Part shown: positions 52,779 to 61,378 of the stretch, one piece after another | Position numbering within the stretch: the first letter of the stretch is position 1 | How the letters are laid out: every line of letters begins with the position of its first letter | Assembly (NCBI RefSeq): GCF_014899185.1 | Contig: NZ_CP045201.1 | Coordinates: 3,325,501-3,389,500 of the forward strand | Origin: Pseudooceanicola spongiae | GTDB taxonomy: Bacteria; Pseudomonadota; Alphaproteobacteria; Rhodobacterales; Rhodobacteraceae | Reading direction: 5' to 3' | Length of the DNA stretch: 64,000 bases | The notes under the pieces: model-generated | What the model was told of the DNA's origin: nothing | Database searches by the model: none | What the model saw: only the letters and a program-made list of their open reading frames with translations | Translations under genes and position numbers: made by a program

Positions 52779-53756
52779 ATGAAGCATCTTGGATTTGTTG
52801 CGGGTTGTCTGATGGCCACACAAGCGGCGGCCCAGACTCCCGTGCTCAACGTCTATACATACGACAGCTTTGTGCCCGAGTGGGGCCCCGGCCCGGCGAT
52901 TGAAAAAGCGTTTGAGATGGAGTGCGGCTGTGACGTTGTCTTCACAGCGGCCGGCGATGGTGCGGCGCTGTTGTCGCGACTGCGGCTGGAGGGCGCGCGC
53001 AGCGAGGCGGATGTGGTCGTCGGTCTCGACACCAGCCTGATGGCGCAGGCCAAGGCCACGGGGCTGTTCGCCGAAACGGACGTAAGTGCGAAATACGATC
53101 TGCCGGTTGACTGGATCGACACCACCTTCGTGCCCTATGACTGGGGCTATTTCGCCTTTGTCGGCAATGTCGGGGCCAAGCATCCGACGTCGTTCAAGGC
53201 GCTGGCCGAGAGCGACACCACCATCGTGATCGAGGATCCGCGCAGTTCGACCCCCGGTCTGGGGCTGCTGCTCTGGGTCAAGGAGGTCTACGGCGAAGAG
53301 GCCAGCGAGATCTGGAAAGGTCTGGCCAACAATATCGTCACCGTGACGCCCGGCTGGTCCGAAGCCTATGGCATGTTCCTGGATGGCGAGGCCGACATGG
53401 TGCTGAGCTATACCACCTCGCCCGCCTATCACATCATCGCCGAGGATGATTCCTCCAAGGAGGCCGTCGCTTTTGACGAGGGCAACTACATGCAGGTCGA
53501 AGTTGCCGCCAAGATGGCCAATACCGATCAGCCTGAGCTTGCGGACCGGTTCCTCGCGTTCCTGGTCAGCGATGCCGCGCAGGCGGTGCTGCCGACGACG
53601 AACTGGATGTACCCGGCTGTCATGCCCGTAGGCGGGCTGGCCGAAGGCTTCAAGCAGATCGTCGAGCCGGAAAAGGCGCTGCTGATGACCCCTGATCAGG
53701 CCGAGGCCGTACGGAGCGAGGCGCTCGAGGAATGGCGCAGCGCCCTGTCGCAATAG
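52779..53756 (+). CDS. thiB: Thiamine ABC transporter substrate-binding protein
   Basis: Periplasmic protein of 325 residues that binds thiamine and its phosphates. The signal peptide is about 19 residues and ends at TQAAAQ. LNVYTYDSFVPEWGPG starts the mature protein and is the ThiB hallmark. VGLDTSLMAQA and DWGYFAFV line the site. AAGGA is 8 nt before the ATG at 52779; another ATG lies nine nt upstream. Its last 25 nt overlap thiP. The riboswitch directly before the gene confirms the substrate class. Confidence 0.95.
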   Translation: MKHLGFVAGCLMATQAAAQTPVLNVYTYDSFVPEWGPGPAIEKAFEMECGCDVVFTAAGDGAALLSRLRLEGARSEADVVVGLDTSLMAQAKATGLFAETDVSAKYDLPVDWIDTTFVPYDWGYFAFVGNVGAKHPTSFKALAESDTTIVIEDPRSSTPGLGLLLWVKEVYGEEASEIWKGLANNIVTVTPGWSEAYGMFLDGEADMVLSYTTSPAYHIIAEDDSSKEAVAFDEGNYMQVEVAAKMANTDQPELADRFLAFLVSDAAQAVLPTTNWMYPAVMPVGGLAEGFKQIVEPEKALLMTPDQAEAVRSEALEEWRSALSQ

Positions 53757-55273
53757 GCCGCAGATCCGGATATGTCGCGGCGGCGCTGATCCTGGCCTTG
53801 CTGGGGGTGCCGCTGCTGGCGATCTTTCTTCGGGCCGGGGGCGGCGTGCTGCCCGGCCCGTCCGATTGGGCTGCGCTACGCTTCACCCTGACGCAGGCGT
53901 CGCTGTCGGCGGTATTCTCCGTGGTTTTGGCGTTGCCGGTGGCACGGGCGTTGGCACGGAGGCGCTTTCCCGGGCGGCGGCTGATGGTGGCGCTGACTGG
54001 CGCGCCGTTCATCCTGCCGGTGGTGGTGGCTGTGATGGGCCTGCTGGCGATCTTCGGGGCACGCGGGCTGCTGAACGGAGTGGCCGCGCACTTTGGGCTC
54101 GGGCCGTGGCGGATCTACGGGCTGCATGGCGTCGTTCTGGCGCATGTCTTTTTCAACATGCCGCTGGCGGTGCGGATGATCCTGCAGGGCTGGCAGGCAA
54201 TCCCGTCCGAGCGTTTTCGCCTTGCCGCGCAGCTGGATTTGCCGCCCCGACAGGTGTTTCGGCTGCTGGAGTGGCCCATGCTGCGGCAGGTGCTGCCGGG
54301 CGCCATGGCGGCGATCTTTGCCATTTGCCTTGCCAGTTTCGCAGTGGCGCTGATCCTTGGTGGTGGGCCGCGCGCGACGACGGTGGAGCTCGCTATTTAT
54401 CAGGCCTTCCTGTTCGACTTCGATCTGGGGCGCGCCGCCGTGCTGGCGCTGATGCAGACCAGCCTTGTTGCCGTCGCCGCCATTCTGGCGCTGCTGGTGA
54501 CGCGGATGGATGGCAGCGGCACCGGGCTGGACCGCGCCCTGCCGCGATGGGACAGCCCCGGCGGCTGGCGGCGGCTGGCGGACGGTGCTGGGCTGGCTCT
54601 GGCCGGGGTGTTCCTGATCGGGCCGCTGCTGGCTGTGGCTGTCGCGGGGCTGTCGGGCCTTGGCGATCTGCCCTCGGGGCTTTGGCCTGCGATCGGCAAT
54701 TCGGTTGTCGTCTCGCTGCTCTCGGCGCTTAGCACGGTTGTGGTCGCGCTGGCGTTGTCCGCCGCGATGAGCCGGGTTGTGCAGGGCATCGGCTTGCTGC
54801 CTCTGGCGCTGTCGCCGCTGGTGCTGGGCACGGGCTATTTCCTGATCCTGAACCCGGTGATCGCGCCGGGCAGGCTGGCGCTGCCGGTGACAGTGCTGGT
54901 CAACACACTGATGGCGCTGCCGTTTTCCCTGCGTGTCCTCGCCCCGGCCTATCTGCGGGTCGAGGCGGACTTTGGGCGTCTTGCCGATACGCTGGCCCTG
55001 CGCGGGCTGTCGCGTCTGCGTTGGCTGCTGCTGCCGCGCCTGCGCGCGCCGCTCGGCTTTGCAGCCGGCTTGGCGGGGGCGTTGTCGATGGGGGATCTGG
55101 GTGTGATCACCCTGTTCGGCAGTGAGGACCGCCAGACCCTGCCGTTGTTGATGTATCGCCTGATGGGCGCCTATCGAAGCGAAGCGGCGGCCAGCTGCGG
55201 GCTGATCCTGATGGGCCTCAGTTTCGGCATTTTCTGGCTGTTTGATCGGGGGGGAGGCAAATCGCATGCTTGA
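53732..55273 (+). CDS. thiP: Thiamine ABC transporter permease
   Basis: Inner-membrane protein of 513 residues with twelve hydrophobic segments in two halves, as expected for ThiP, which fuses the two permease domains. Each half ends in an EAA-type loop; the first reads RLAAQLDLPPRQVFRLLEWPML and the second RLADTLALRGLSRLRWLLLPRL. MGDLGVITLFGSED in the second half is also typical. The start overlaps thiB by 25 nt in another frame, and the end overlaps thiQ by 8 nt. Confidence 0.95.
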   Translation: MAQRPVAIGRRSGYVAAALILALLGVPLLAIFLRAGGGVLPGPSDWAALRFTLTQASLSAVFSVVLALPVARALARRRFPGRRLMVALTGAPFILPVVVAVMGLLAIFGARGLLNGVAAHFGLGPWRIYGLHGVVLAHVFFNMPLAVRMILQGWQAIPSERFRLAAQLDLPPRQVFRLLEWPMLRQVLPGAMAAIFAICLASFAVALILGGGPRATTVELAIYQAFLFDFDLGRAAVLALMQTSLVAVAAILALLVTRMDGSGTGLDRALPRWDSPGGWRRLADGAGLALAGVFLIGPLLAVAVAGLSGLGDLPSGLWPAIGNSVVVSLLSALSTVVVALALSAAMSRVVQGIGLLPLALSPLVLGTGYFLILNPVIAPGRLALPVTVLVNTLMALPFSLRVLAPAYLRVEADFGRLADTLALRGLSRLRWLLLPRLRAPLGFAAGLAGALSMGDLGVITLFGSEDRQTLPLLMYRLMGAYRSEAAASCGLILMGLSFGIFWLFDRGGGKSHA

Positions 55274-55958
55274 ACTGAAAAGGCTTGAGATCCGTCAGCA
55301 GAGCTTTCGCCTCAGTGCGGACTTTGCCGTCTCCGCCGGGCGCAGGGTCGCCGTGATCGGTCCCTCCGGGGCGGGCAAGTCGACGTTGCTGTCGGTGATT
55401 GCGGGGTTCTTTGCGCAGACCTCGGGGGAAGTGCTCTGGGACGGTCAGCTGCTGGATGGGGTCGGCCCCGGCAAGCGGCCGATTGCGATGTTGTTTCAGG
55501 ATGGTAACCTGTTTCCGCACCTCGATATCGCGCGCAATGTGGGGCTCGGGATCTCGCCTGCGCTGCGACTGTCGGCGCAGGACCGGGCTAGGGTCGAGGA
55601 CGCGCTGGCCCGCGTTGGCCTTGGCGGGATGGGGGCACGCCTGCCCTCTGCGCTGTCGGGGGGGCAGCAAAGCCGTGCGGCGCTGGCGCGCATCCTCGTA
55701 CAGAACCGCCCTCTGCTGCTGCTGGACGAGCCCTTCGCCGCGCTCGGGCCTGCTCTGCGGGTGGAGATGCTGGACCTCGTTTCGGCTTTGGTGCGGGAAA
55801 CCGGTGCCACCCTGCTGATGGTCAGTCATGATCCCGAAGATGCCCGGCGCATCGCCGAAGAGATCATTCTGGTTGATGACGGTGTCGCGCATCCGCCTGA
55901 GGATGCGGCCGCGATGCTGGCCAATCCGCCGGAGGCGCTGCGCCGCTACCTCGGCTAG
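55266..55958 (+). CDS. thiQ: Thiamine ABC transporter ATP-binding protein
   Basis: ATPase of 230 residues. Walker A GPSGAGKST near residue 38, the signature LSGGQQSRAALAR, Walker B LLLLDEPFAALG and the switch VSHDPEDARR are intact. Short length without a regulatory domain is normal for ThiQ. The ATG at 55266 is within the thiP end and has GGGAGG about 8 nt before it. Confidence 0.95.
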   Translation: MLELKRLEIRQQSFRLSADFAVSAGRRVAVIGPSGAGKSTLLSVIAGFFAQTSGEVLWDGQLLDGVGPGKRPIAMLFQDGNLFPHLDIARNVGLGISPALRLSAQDRARVEDALARVGLGGMGARLPSALSGGQQSRAALARILVQNRPLLLLDEPFAALGPALRVEMLDLVSALVRETGATLLMVSHDPEDARRIAEEIILVDDGVAHPPEDAAAMLANPPEALRRYLG

Positions 55959-56000
55959 GGATTGATTGACCGCAGCGCCCCGCGCGCCTATCCCGGACAC

Positions 56001-56672
56001 ATGGATTGGCTAGGCATAGACCGCATCGAAAATCGCTTCTGGAGCGCGGAGGGTGAAATCCCGCCGCAAGTCATTGCGACGGATCACAGGCTGATCGTCG
56101 GTGCGCCGGATCTGCCCATGCAGAGCATTCCCGGCAAACTCTGCCCGGAGGAGCTGCCACGGGGCGCTGAGGGGCTGTGTCTGCCCGGCCTTGGGCAGAT
56201 GACCTCCGGCGACCGGCTGCGTCTTTTGGGATTTCAAACGCTTAACCCGCATTGGGATGGGCTGGCGCTGGTGGTTCAACCGGCGCGGACGCTCTGGGTG
56301 ACGCTCAGCGCCGGTGAAGCGATCCACTTGCAGGCCAGTGCCACGGGACAGCTTGCAAGCGCGCTCGGCTGCGTGGGCGCTGTGCCGGAGGGGTTTGACG
56401 AAGCGATGTCGCGTGCCGAACGCCTGCCGTTTCAACTGGCGGAGGCGGAAACGCCGGGACAACAGCTTGCGGCGCTGCTGGGGGCCGAGATGGCAGCGGC
56501 CAAGCGCCTTTGGTTGGGCCAGCAGGCGGTGCTGATCGGGCGCGGGCCGCTGGCCAACGCCTACCTCGCGGCGCTGCGGGGCCTCTATGTGCCGGTGACC
56601 GAGACGAGCGAGGCCGCACTGGTGCGTGAAGGGTTCCGGGCGCTGGCCAAGGCGTTTCTGACAGCGGAGTGA
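56001..56672 (+). CDS. DgoK-like protein lacking the kinase N-terminal half
   Basis: Protein of 223 residues. The C-terminal part resembles 2-keto-3-deoxygalactonokinase: LCLPGLGQMTSGD near residue 55, WVTLSAGEAIHLQASATG, LGAEMAAAKRLWLGQQAVLIG and LANAYLAALRG. Normal DgoK has about 290-300 residues with an N-terminal phosphate-binding DWGTT motif. Here only MDWLGIDRIENRFWS remains at the start and no such motif is seen. The ATG at 56001 is used; a TTG 39 nt earlier is possible. It follows thiQ by 42 bp and may be co-transcribed with the thiamine operon. Catalysis as a kinase is doubtful. Motif matching is from memory. Confidence 0.65.
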   Translation: MDWLGIDRIENRFWSAEGEIPPQVIATDHRLIVGAPDLPMQSIPGKLCPEELPRGAEGLCLPGLGQMTSGDRLRLLGFQTLNPHWDGLALVVQPARTLWVTLSAGEAIHLQASATGQLASALGCVGAVPEGFDEAMSRAERLPFQLAEAETPGQQLAALLGAEMAAAKRLWLGQQAVLIGRGPLANAYLAALRGLYVPVTETSEAALVREGFRALAKAFLTAE

Positions 56673-56795
56673 CGCGGCGCCAGTCGCTGTCCCGCTGACT
56701 TGCGCGATCCTGCGCGTCATGGGAAGGTCAGGTCCGACAGAGCCGCGCAGGGCGCGTGCGCTCAGACACTCAGGCCGAACGACGTGGAGGATTTC

Positions 56796-57794
56796 ATGCA
56801 GACCGAACAGGCAAACCGCACAGCGGTGCCCTCGCAGCTTCCACAGGCGATCGAGCCGCGTAACCCCGGGATGCCGCTGGATATGGATTGGGTGCGTGGC
56901 GCGCAGGCGAACCGCTCGGCAATTGAGCGGCGCACGGCCAGCCTGCCCGGTCGGCGCAGCGTCAAGAAGGAGTTTCAGGCGGCATGGCTGTGCCGGGCGA
57001 TCTCCTGCATCGATCTGACGACGCTGGCCGGCGATGACACCGAGGGCCGCGTGCGCCGTCTCTGCGCCAAGGCGAAACAGCCGGTGCGGCCCGATCTGCT
57101 GGAGGCGCTGGGGATGCAGGGCCTGACGACGGGGGCGATCTGTGTTTATCACGACATGGTGCCTGCGGCTGTAACTGCATTGAAAGGCTCGGGAATTCCG
57201 GTGGCTGCCGTATCGACGGGTTTTCCCGCCGGGCTGTCGCCGTTCCATCTGCGGCTGGCCGAGATTGGCGAGAGCGTGGCGGCGGGCGCGGCTGAGATCG
57301 ACATCGTGATCTCGCGCCGGCATGTGCTGACGGGCAACTGGCAGGCACTTTATGACGAGATGAAGGCCTTTCGTGCCGCCTGTGGCGAAGCCCATGTGAA
57401 GGCGATTCTGGCGACCGGTGAGCTCGGCTCGCTGCGCAATGTCGCGCGGGCCAGTCTGGTGTGCATGATGGCGGGGGCGGATTTCATCAAGACCTCGACC
57501 GGCAAAGAGAGTGTCAATGCGACGCTGCCGGTGTCGCTGGTGATGATCCGTGCAATCCGTGACTACTATGAGCGGACGGGCATTCGGGTGGGCTATAAAC
57601 CTGCCGGTGGGATTTCCAAGGCCAAGGATTCATTGGTGTATCTCAGCCTGATCAAGGAGGAACTGGGGGATCGCTGGTTGCGCCCTGATCTTTTCCGCTT
57701 TGGCGCGTCCTCGCTTCTGGGCGATATCGAGCGGCAGTTGGAGCACTATGTGACCGGCGCCTATTCGGCCAGCTGGCGGCACGCCGCCGGATAG
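56796..57794 (+). CDS. deoC: Deoxyribose-phosphate aldolase
   Basis: Class I aldolase of 332 residues that splits 2-deoxyribose 5-phosphate into acetaldehyde and glyceraldehyde 3-phosphate in deoxynucleoside breakdown. The Schiff-base lysine is Lys237 in IKTSTGKESVNAT, and the proton-relay lysine is Lys268 in VGYKPAGGIS. CIDLTTLAGDD near residue 70 is the first conserved block. It is longer than the 259-residue E. coli enzyme at the N-terminus, as in the longer DeoC branch. GGAGG precedes the ATG at 56796. The aldehyde dehydrogenase directly downstream may oxidise the acetaldehyde. Confidence 0.95.
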   Translation: MQTEQANRTAVPSQLPQAIEPRNPGMPLDMDWVRGAQANRSAIERRTASLPGRRSVKKEFQAAWLCRAISCIDLTTLAGDDTEGRVRRLCAKAKQPVRPDLLEALGMQGLTTGAICVYHDMVPAAVTALKGSGIPVAAVSTGFPAGLSPFHLRLAEIGESVAAGAAEIDIVISRRHVLTGNWQALYDEMKAFRAACGEAHVKAILATGELGSLRNVARASLVCMMAGADFIKTSTGKESVNATLPVSLVMIRAIRDYYERTGIRVGYKPAGGISKAKDSLVYLSLIKEELGDRWLRPDLFRFGASSLLGDIERQLEHYVTGAYSASWRHAAG

Positions 57795-57805
57795 GGCGGG
57801 ATTTG

Positions 57806-57826
57806 GATATTTATAACAGGGAAACC
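57806..57826 (+). repeat. Tail-only repeat fragment, R6 (tail type B)
   Basis: GATATTTATAACAGGGAAACC matches the type B tail (GATATTTTCAACAGGGAAAC) at 62376-62394 and 35008-34989 with two changes. No hairpins accompany it. It lies in the 54-bp gap between deoC and the aldehyde dehydrogenase gene. Confidence 0.5.
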
Positions 57827-57848
57827 TGGGTTGGGCGGAGCTAAGGGC

Positions 57849-60188
57849 ATGGGCGTGAAAGAGATTTTCGAGACGATGGAGTATGGTCCTGCGCTGGAAA
57901 CGGCCAGCGAAGCGATGGCTTGGATCGCGGCGCATGAGGGGCGGTTCGGACATTTCATCGATGGTCGGTTTACCAAGCCGGGGGCTGTTTTCGCGACGCG
58001 CAATCCGGCGACGGGGGAGGCTTTGGCCGAGATCTCGCAAGGGAGCCAGGCGGATGTGGATGCGGCTGTGGCGGCGGCGCGCAGTGCGCAGGGCAAGTGG
58101 GCGGGACTGGGGGGGCATGGCCGGGCTCGGGTGATCTATGCGCTGGCGCGGCTGGTGCAGAAGAACGCGCGTTTGTTTGCCGTGCTGGAAACGCTGGACA
58201 ATGGCAAGCCGATCCGGGAGAGCCGGGACATCGATATCCCCTTGGTACATCGGCATTTTTACTATCACGCCGGGATGGCTCAGCTGATGGCGGCCGAGCT
58301 TCCGGGGCGTGAGGCGGTCGGTGTTTGCGGACAGGTGTTTCCGTGGAATTTCCCGCTGTTGATGCTGGCGTGGAAGGTCGCGCCGGCGCTGGCGATGGGG
58401 AATGCGGTGGTGCTGAAGCCGGCCGAGTATACCTCGCTGACCGCTTTGCTGTTTGCCGAGATCTGCGTGCAGGCCGGGGTGCCGAAGGGGGTCGTGAACA
58501 TCGTCACCGGCGATGGCGCGGTGGGCGAGATGGTGGTGTCCCACGCCGGTGTGGACAAGGTGGCCTTTACCGGCTCGACCGAAGTGGGGCGGAAAATCCG
58601 TGTTGCAACAGCGGGTTCGGGGAAATCTCTGACGCTGGAGCTGGGCGGAAAGAGCCCCTACATCGTGTTTGAGGACGCCGACCTCGACAGCGCCGTCGAG
58701 GGGCTGGTCGATGCCATCTGGTTCAACGGCGGGCAGGTTTGTTGTGCCGGGTCACGCCTGTTGGTGCAGGAGGGGATTGCTGAGGCATTCTATGCCAAGC
58801 TGCGGGCGCGGATGGATAAATTGCGCGTGGGCAATCCGATGGACAAGGGCGTCGACGTCGGTGCGATTGTCGATCCGGTCCAGCTGGAGCGGATTCGCGG
58901 GATGGTCGCCGGCAGTGAGGGCGAGGTATATCAGCCCGAGTGTGATCTGCCGGAGGGATGCTATTACCCGCCGACGCTGATCACCGGGTTGGAGAGCGCC
59001 AACCCATTGATGCAGGAAGAGATTTTCGGGCCTGTTCTGGTCTCGACCACCTTCCGGACGCCGGAGGAGGCCGTCGCTGTCGCCAATGATACGCGCTATG
59101 GGCTGGCCGCGACGCTGTGGAGCGAGAACGTCAATCTGGCTCTGGATGTCGCGCCAAAGCTGGTTGCGGGGGTCGTCTGGATCAACGGCACCAATATGTT
59201 CGACGCCGCTGTCGGCTTTGGCGGTGTGCGTGAGAGCGGCTTTGGCCGTGAGGGCGGATGGGAGGGGCTGAGCGCCTATACCAAGCCCTCTGGCAAGCAG
59301 AAGGCCCTGAAACCGCAGGAGAAATTCAGTGGAGAGGCGGGCGTCGTCGAGGGGCTGGACCGCACTGCAAAGTTCTATGTCGGGGGCAAGCAGGCACGGC
59401 CTGATGGGGGCTATGTACGCCCGGTCTTTGGCAAGGGCGGCAAGGTGTTGGGGCAGGTCGGCATCGCCGGGCGCAAGGATTTGCGCAATGCAGTTGAGGC
59501 CGCGCGTGGGGCCAAGGGCTGGGCCGGGGCGAGCGGGCATCTGCGGGCACAGATCCTCTATTACATCGCTGAGAATCTTGAGGCGCGAAGCGCCGAATTT
59601 GCAAGCCGTATCAATGATTTGAATGGGGGTAAGGCGGGCGCTGACGAGGTCGCGGCGGCGGTGTCGCGGCTGTTCACCTATGCGGCCTGGGCTGACAAGT
59701 TCGGCGGCGATGTACGCTCGGTTCCGATCCGCGGCGTGGCGCTGGCGATGCGCGAACCCGTGGGCGTGATCGGCGCGCTTTGCCCGGACGAGGCGCCTCT
59801 GCTTGGCCTGATCTCGGTCATGGCGCCGGCGATCGCCATGGGCAACCGGGTGGTACTTGTGGCCAGTGAGCATGGCCCGCTGAGCGCGACGGATTTCTAC
59901 CAAGTGCTTGATACATCTGATCTTCCGGGTGGTGTCGTCAATATCCTGACGGGCAGTCACGCTGAGCTGGCGCCGGTCATGGCGTCGCATATGGACATCG
60001 ATGCGGTCTGGTCGTTCTCCTCCTCCGACGTCAGTGGCGTGATCGAGGCGCAGAGTGCGACGGACCTGAAACGGACCTGGGTCAATGATGGGCGGGCGCG
60101 GGACTGGTTTGCCGCCGAGGGCGAGGGGCGCGCCTTTCTGGAGGCCGCCACGGAGGTGAAATCGATCTGGGTGCCCTACGGCGAATAG
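57849..60188 (+). CDS. Aldehyde dehydrogenase, ALDH16-type double-domain
   Basis: Protein of 779 residues made of a full ALDH domain (about 1-485) and a second, catalytically dead ALDH-like domain (about 505-779). The first has the Glu in LTLELGGKSPYIV, and the catalytic Cys298 in NGGQVCCAGSR. FPWNFPLLMLAWK and FTGSTEVG bind NAD. The second half keeps EPVGVIGALCPDEAPLL and ITGSHAEL-like segments but has no cysteine motif and is cut short. This is the ALDH16 layout, known from bacteria and animals. deoC just upstream gives acetaldehyde as a plausible substrate. ATG 57849 is preferred over a TTG 18 nt before it. Confidence 0.92.
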   Translation: MGVKEIFETMEYGPALETASEAMAWIAAHEGRFGHFIDGRFTKPGAVFATRNPATGEALAEISQGSQADVDAAVAAARSAQGKWAGLGGHGRARVIYALARLVQKNARLFAVLETLDNGKPIRESRDIDIPLVHRHFYYHAGMAQLMAAELPGREAVGVCGQVFPWNFPLLMLAWKVAPALAMGNAVVLKPAEYTSLTALLFAEICVQAGVPKGVVNIVTGDGAVGEMVVSHAGVDKVAFTGSTEVGRKIRVATAGSGKSLTLELGGKSPYIVFEDADLDSAVEGLVDAIWFNGGQVCCAGSRLLVQEGIAEAFYAKLRARMDKLRVGNPMDKGVDVGAIVDPVQLERIRGMVAGSEGEVYQPECDLPEGCYYPPTLITGLESANPLMQEEIFGPVLVSTTFRTPEEAVAVANDTRYGLAATLWSENVNLALDVAPKLVAGVVWINGTNMFDAAVGFGGVRESGFGREGGWEGLSAYTKPSGKQKALKPQEKFSGEAGVVEGLDRTAKFYVGGKQARPDGGYVRPVFGKGGKVLGQVGIAGRKDLRNAVEAARGAKGWAGASGHLRAQILYYIAENLEARSAEFASRINDLNGGKAGADEVAAAVSRLFTYAAWADKFGGDVRSVPIRGVALAMREPVGVIGALCPDEAPLLGLISVMAPAIAMGNRVVLVASEHGPLSATDFYQVLDTSDLPGGVVNILTGSHAELAPVMASHMDIDAVWSFSSSDVSGVIEAQSATDLKRTWVNDGRARDWFAAEGEGRAFLEAATEVKSIWVPYGE

Positions 60189-60203
60189 GCCTCTGAAATC
60201 GTC

Positions 60204-60254
60204 GATTTCCGACGTCGGTATTGCGTCGGTATCTGAACGGTATCCGGGCGGTGC
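60204..60254 (+). repeat. CGGTAT 11-bp-period element, copy B
   Basis: Units at 60216 (CGGTAT), 60227 (CGGTAT), 60238 (CGGTAT) and 60249 (CGGTGC), each 11 bp apart, follow GATTTCCGACGT. The palindrome CCGACGTCGG (60209-60218) spans the first unit. The core from 60214 to 60246 is identical over 33 nt to the minus-strand copy at 36573-36623. It lies 16 nt after the aldehyde dehydrogenase stop, before the terminator. Confidence 0.85.
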
Positions 60255-60275
60255 GTTTTCAGCCGCCGCCAAAAG

Positions 60276-60306
60276 AAAAAGCCCCGGCTCGATGCCGGGG
60301 CTTTTT
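60276..60306. terminator. Bidirectional terminator
   Basis: AAAAAGCCCCGGC (60276-60288) pairs perfectly with GCCGGGGCTTTTT (60294-60306) around TCGAT. The A-run and T-run arms let it serve both the aldehyde dehydrogenase (+) and the NAD-dependent epimerase (-). Confidence 0.92.
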
Positions 60307-60331
60307 CTGATCTGGCCGCAGGGAAAGGACC

Positions 60332-61234
60332 TCAGGCGGATTTCGGATCGTCGAGGACATCGCGCCAGGAATGCTTGGGCTGAAAGCCGACGAGGCTCTT
60401 GGCGCGGGCGTTGGAATAGAAGGTCTCGGTCTCGCCAATCTCGCCCTTGATCGGCACGTTGTCGTAGAACCGGGCGATCAGTTCGGACGAGGTGTCGGCG
60501 ACGGAGTGATCGTCATTGGAGACGTTGAAGACCTGATAGCCGAGGCCATCCGTCTTGAGGCAGCAATCGACCATCTGACCCAGATCGCGCGCGTCGATAT
60601 AGGCGAAGATGTTGCGCCGACGCTGCGCCGGGTTTGCGAAATAGGCGGGGAAATTTTTCTTGTACTCGTCCGGCTCGATCACGTTGTTGATGCGCAGCCC
60701 GTAGATGTCGAAGCCGCTGCGCTGCTGAAAGCCGAGCGCCGTCGCCTCGTTCACCACCTTGGACATGGCATAGCTGTCCTCGGGCTCGGTCGGGTGATCT
60801 TCGTCGATGGGCAGGTAGACGGGGCGACGCTCGCCATCAGCAAAGCAGATGCCATAGGTCGTCTCGGAGGAGGCGAAGATCACCTTGCGGATGCCGAACT
60901 TCACCGCCGCGTCGAGGATGTTGTAGGTGCCCAGCGTATTGACGCGGAAACATTCGTTGTCGGAGGTGATCATGACCCGCGGGACGGCGGCGAAATGCAC
61001 CACCGCGTCGAAGGTCGGCATGCCTTCGCCCGACTCAAGCTCGTCCGGGGCGGCGTAGCTCATCATCACGTCATAGACCTGACCCGCGTCGGTGACGTCG
61101 ATGATGCGGTTGTCGACGCCCTCCATGTGCAGAGGCGTCTTGTCGACGTTGAGCACCCGGTGCCCCTGCGCCACAAGATATGCGACGGCGTGGTGGCCCG
61201 CCTTGCCTGCGCCGCCAGTAAACAGGATCCGCAT
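60332..61234 (-). CDS. NAD-dependent epimerase/dehydratase family protein
   Basis: Extended short-chain dehydrogenase of 300 residues. The N-terminal FTGGAGKAGHHA binds NAD. HFAAVPRV, the Ser/Thr at FASSETTYG and the catalytic YAMSK near residue 150 are intact, so it is likely active on a sugar or sugar nucleotide. LRINNVIEPDEY and VFNVSNDD follow. Which sugar cannot be told; uronate or UDP-sugar substrates are possible. A terminator-like hairpin lies about 30 bp upstream of its start. It converges with the aldehyde dehydrogenase gene. Confidence 0.88.
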   Translation of the reverse strand: MRILFTGGAGKAGHHAVAYLVAQGHRVLNVDKTPLHMEGVDNRIIDVTDAGQVYDVMMSYAAPDELESGEGMPTFDAVVHFAAVPRVMITSDNECFRVNTLGTYNILDAAVKFGIRKVIFASSETTYGICFADGERRPVYLPIDEDHPTEPEDSYAMSKVVNEATALGFQQRSGFDIYGLRINNVIEPDEYKKNFPAYFANPAQRRRNIFAYIDARDLGQMVDCCLKTDGLGYQVFNVSNDDHSVADTSSELIARFYDNVPIKGEIGETETFYSNARAKSLVGFQPKHSWRDVLDDPKSA

Positions 61235-61265
61235 TATTCGTCCTCTCCGATCAATCAGTGCTTAA

Positions 61266-61315
61266 AAAGGGACGCGACGCCTCGGGGCTCAGGCCGAGAC
61301 GGGAGGCGTCGCGTC
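61266..61315 (-). terminator. Terminator-like hairpin between the two epimerase genes
   Basis: GACGCGACGCCTC (61271-61283) and GAGGCGTCGCGTC (61303-61315) pair perfectly over 13 bp around a 19-nt loop. On the minus strand CCTTTTT follows, ending near 61266. It may end the aldose epimerase message. It also lies only 32 nt before the start of the downstream epimerase gene, so it could act in that gene's leader. Confidence 0.75.
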
Positions 61316-61378
61316 ATTCTCAACTCATTTAGATCTATAGTCAGAAGGGTCTAGGGCAAGGGCCCTGCGTGAGCGGGC

